This document shows, one piece after another, positions 61,583 to 64,000 of a DNA stretch of 64,000 bases. Every line of letters begins with the position of its first letter. Position 1 is the stretch's first letter. The position numbers and the translations under genes are program-made. The DNA is from Undaria pinnatifida. Its lineage: Eukaryota > Sar > Phaeophyceae > Laminariales > Alariaceae. The DNA is taken from positions 12,219,865-12,283,864 of the forward strand of contig JABAKD010000011.1 of the NCBI GenBank assembly GCA_012845835.1, given 5' to 3'. The notes under the pieces are model-generated. The model saw only the letters and a list, made by a program, of their open reading frames with translations. It did no database searches and was not told the origin of the DNA.

Positions 61583-62393
61583 CATTCCATGAATATCGAG
61601 TCATTCCTTGTTGTCATGGACTTTGGTCAGGAGTTTTTTGTCTCGGCCTAAGTATGCGATTCGCGGAACTGGAATTCTCGGTCGAATATGGCTTGGTTCG
61701 AGCGCCGCCTTCGGGGGGCGGCTCCAACGCCCCACGCCCTGCCGTGTTCGTTCCGCACATCGACGTGAACGCGCACGGGTGCCGAGCGAGACGAGCGAGT
61801 GTCGAGGAGGAATTTTGGAAAAATTGTTGAATCTTAATGGCTGCAACGCCTGAATGATTTACAAAATTGGCATCATTTCCAAACGTTACGTGGCATACTC
61901 TCGAGCGTTAGTTTCTTTGCTGTACTTTTTTACTAGTAGTTCGTTTGGTTTCTTGCTCGGCATTTTATTGCTTTTGTTTCTGCTCGTTTTACCAGCTGGA
62001 AATTCAATTTTTTGTGTGGGTTCACCTAAAACGTGACACAACTTACCGACGATATCCAACAACTTCGTGACACAAATTACCGACGGCAAGACGTTTCGTG
62101 ACAAAATAACTCCCAAATCATGATACTTTCACGTAACAGAATTTCGAGACAAAACCATACAGGTAGAGCCGTCTCTTCGGCCTTTGGCCCTGGCTTTAGC
62201 ACGGCCGCTGACACTCCAGGCAGCCTCTGCTGTAAGCATGAACGAATGCGGTTGATTCGCAGCGAATTATCCCGCTGTACTCGCTTCTATGTGGCCATTG
62301 TCCATGCCATTTCATGTCACCTCCCTTCTGTTTTGAGCTCGTCGTCGTACGGTTGAGGTACGAGGAAACCCGTACGTACTCGGTGAGAACAGC

Positions 62394-62408
62394 AGTAATA
62401 ATAATAAC

Positions 62409-62490
<82 letters not shown>
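62394..62490. repeat. AAT microsatellite
   Basis: Nearly pure (AAT)n, about 32 units. Confidence 0.95.
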
Positions 62491-62491
<1 letters not shown>

Positions 62492-63182
62492 TGAGGGATT
62501 GGGGTATCGCCCCCCGAGGATACGCTTACCGACGCGGCTTGAGCAAACCATACCAGAGAAGAAACAGGACCAGCCCACCGCGATTGGAGAGCGTCCTTCG
62601 CTTGTAAACGATGAGAGTGGTGAGAAGCGTCCTTCGCTGATCGCAACGATGAGAGCGGTATCACAGTAGTCCACGAACGATAACTCGTGTCTATATTCTT
62701 ACATTTCGTGTTTTCTTCGTACGATGTGAAGAAAAACAAAATGAACGAGCCTGTTTTACGAGAAAACAAGACCCACGGCGAAGTTGCTGCAAGTTAACAA
62801 GCCTTTCGAATCGACGCCAGATGAGGGATTGGGGTATCCCAGGTTCGACTCGCAACTTGCAACCACTTCTCTTCTTGTTCTTCGTAGCGTGAAGGACACG
62901 CCAGGTTGGAGCAAGGTTCGACGGCGAACCAAGCGACGGTAACGATAGAAGTGCCTTGAGGCAACGAAAGGTGCTTCGCAGGCAAAACAGAGAGTCGACA
63001 GAGATTACTTGTCAGCGGGAGACGTAATTACCCGCCTCTCTGTCATCAGAATCTACGGAGACTCCACGACCACTTTTAGTACAACAAGACACGATATTGA
63101 ATACCTCTGGAACGGCTACCGTTCATACAAATCTTCACGAGAAGATCTGTCTACGTAACGGTAGAAAGTGTACCTGTGACCC

Positions 63183-63343
<161 letters not shown>

Positions 63344-63529
63344 GCTGTAGTCTACTGGAGGGAATATTGAAAACTTAAAAATTGAAGGCTGGCCGAGACT
63401 ATGAATGTGTTAATGTTAATAGTTTTCTCGCTTGGAAGAGGTAAGGTGCGTCACTTACGATACATATATTGAGGATGAACGGCTACCGAACGTTTTCCCG
63501 GTTTGCGCCCATCTGCTTTTTTTTTTTTT

Positions 63530-64000
63530 TTTTTTTTTTTTTATTCTCATCCTCCGGCGGATGGGGAAAAATAAAGCTTTAGCTCACCACACTTCCACGT
63601 ATTTTCATGCGCGTCGTGTGTCGATTTAACTCAGTTGCTTTCGCAGCCCAACGCTAGCTGGCGCACCCTTCGGGTCCCATTGTAGGTATAGCGTAAGCTG
63701 TCCCTAGCAGTGGTCTTCGTTACAACCCCGGCAGCGCAAGCTGCCGTTGTATACGGATGCGTGTGTATGTCGACCCGGCCTGTCCCCTGAGGGTCAGTTT
63801 CGGTGGAGATAGCCACCCGGAAATCTGCATCCAGCAAAAACAGTGTCGGTGCTGATGCCTCACACACAGAGACGGGCTCTGTGGTCAGACTATGAGACAG
63901 GCAAACGTTGCAAATATACACAGCAAGGCGATTTGGCCATAGACTATGCAATGCCAACCGCGATGAGCACGCGAGCTAAAAACAAAAAATTGCTAAAAGC
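63530..64000 (-). mobile_element. Probable retroposon 3' region with poly(A) tail, running off the window
   Basis: Minus strand: a GC-rich body (63650-63800), GAAAATACGTGGAAGTGTGG, AGCTTTATTTTT, the hairpin CCCCATCCGCCGGAGGATG, then an A run of about 26 (T run at 63517-63542). A piece near 63830-63900 recurs at 34655-34735. Whether it is a LINE or SINE cannot be told here. Confidence 0.5.

Overview
This is a eukaryotic nuclear window: every protein gene is split into short exons with GT-AG introns, and introns and intergenic DNA are full of short repeats. The gene content (pirin, PRL1-type splicing factor, mitochondrial complex I subunit, multi-EGF secreted protein), small exons in long introns and strictly alternating gene orientation fit a multicellular stramenopile, most likely a brown alga of the Ectocarpus type. 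That is inference; no marker here proves the lineage.

Layout. (1) 128-1558 (+): 3' end of a secreted or cell-surface protein with a Kre9/Knh1-type beta-sandwich and an Asp/Ser-rich tail. (2) 1559-6499: intergenic DNA with a 261-bp tandem repeat. (3) 12702-6500 (-): 10-exon pirin gene with all four metal ligands and one GC-AG intron. (4) 13069-17889 (+): 4-exon PRL1/PLRG1 WD40 gene, divergent from pirin across 366 bp. (5) 17890-22404: repeat-rich DNA with long G tracts. (6) 33306-22405 (-): 12-exon EGF-like secreted protein built from a duplicated module. (7) 34490-36467 (+): NDUFA5 complex I subunit. (8) 57553-39758 (-): 17-exon coiled-coil protein that I do not recognise. One of its introns contains tRNA-Phe(GAA) at 42724-42796 on the opposite strand. 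(9) 57554-64000: repeats, a SINE and AAT microsatellite arrays.

All exon models were assembled by hand and checked for codon phase at every junction. The pirin, PRL1, EGF and NDUFA5 models stay in frame throughout, as does the coiled-coil model, although a few of its small exons are tentative. The genes are functionally unrelated; their common feature is the alternating +/-/+/-/+/- order with shared divergent promoter regions.

The most interesting signals are in non-coding DNA. The odd palindrome TACCWGGTA occurs 26 times where about 0.5 is expected, and never in an exon. Three different genes carry decayed partial copies of their own exons next to the real exon. There are at least six small dispersed element families: a tRNA-derived SINE, an 89-93 bp TTAA-ended MITE, a 206-bp MITE, a 166-bp foldback element, a compound 0.4-0.9 kb G-rich element, and a hairpin/poly(A) retroposon tail. 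Two paralogous 12-bp minisatellites share flanks but have different unit sequences.
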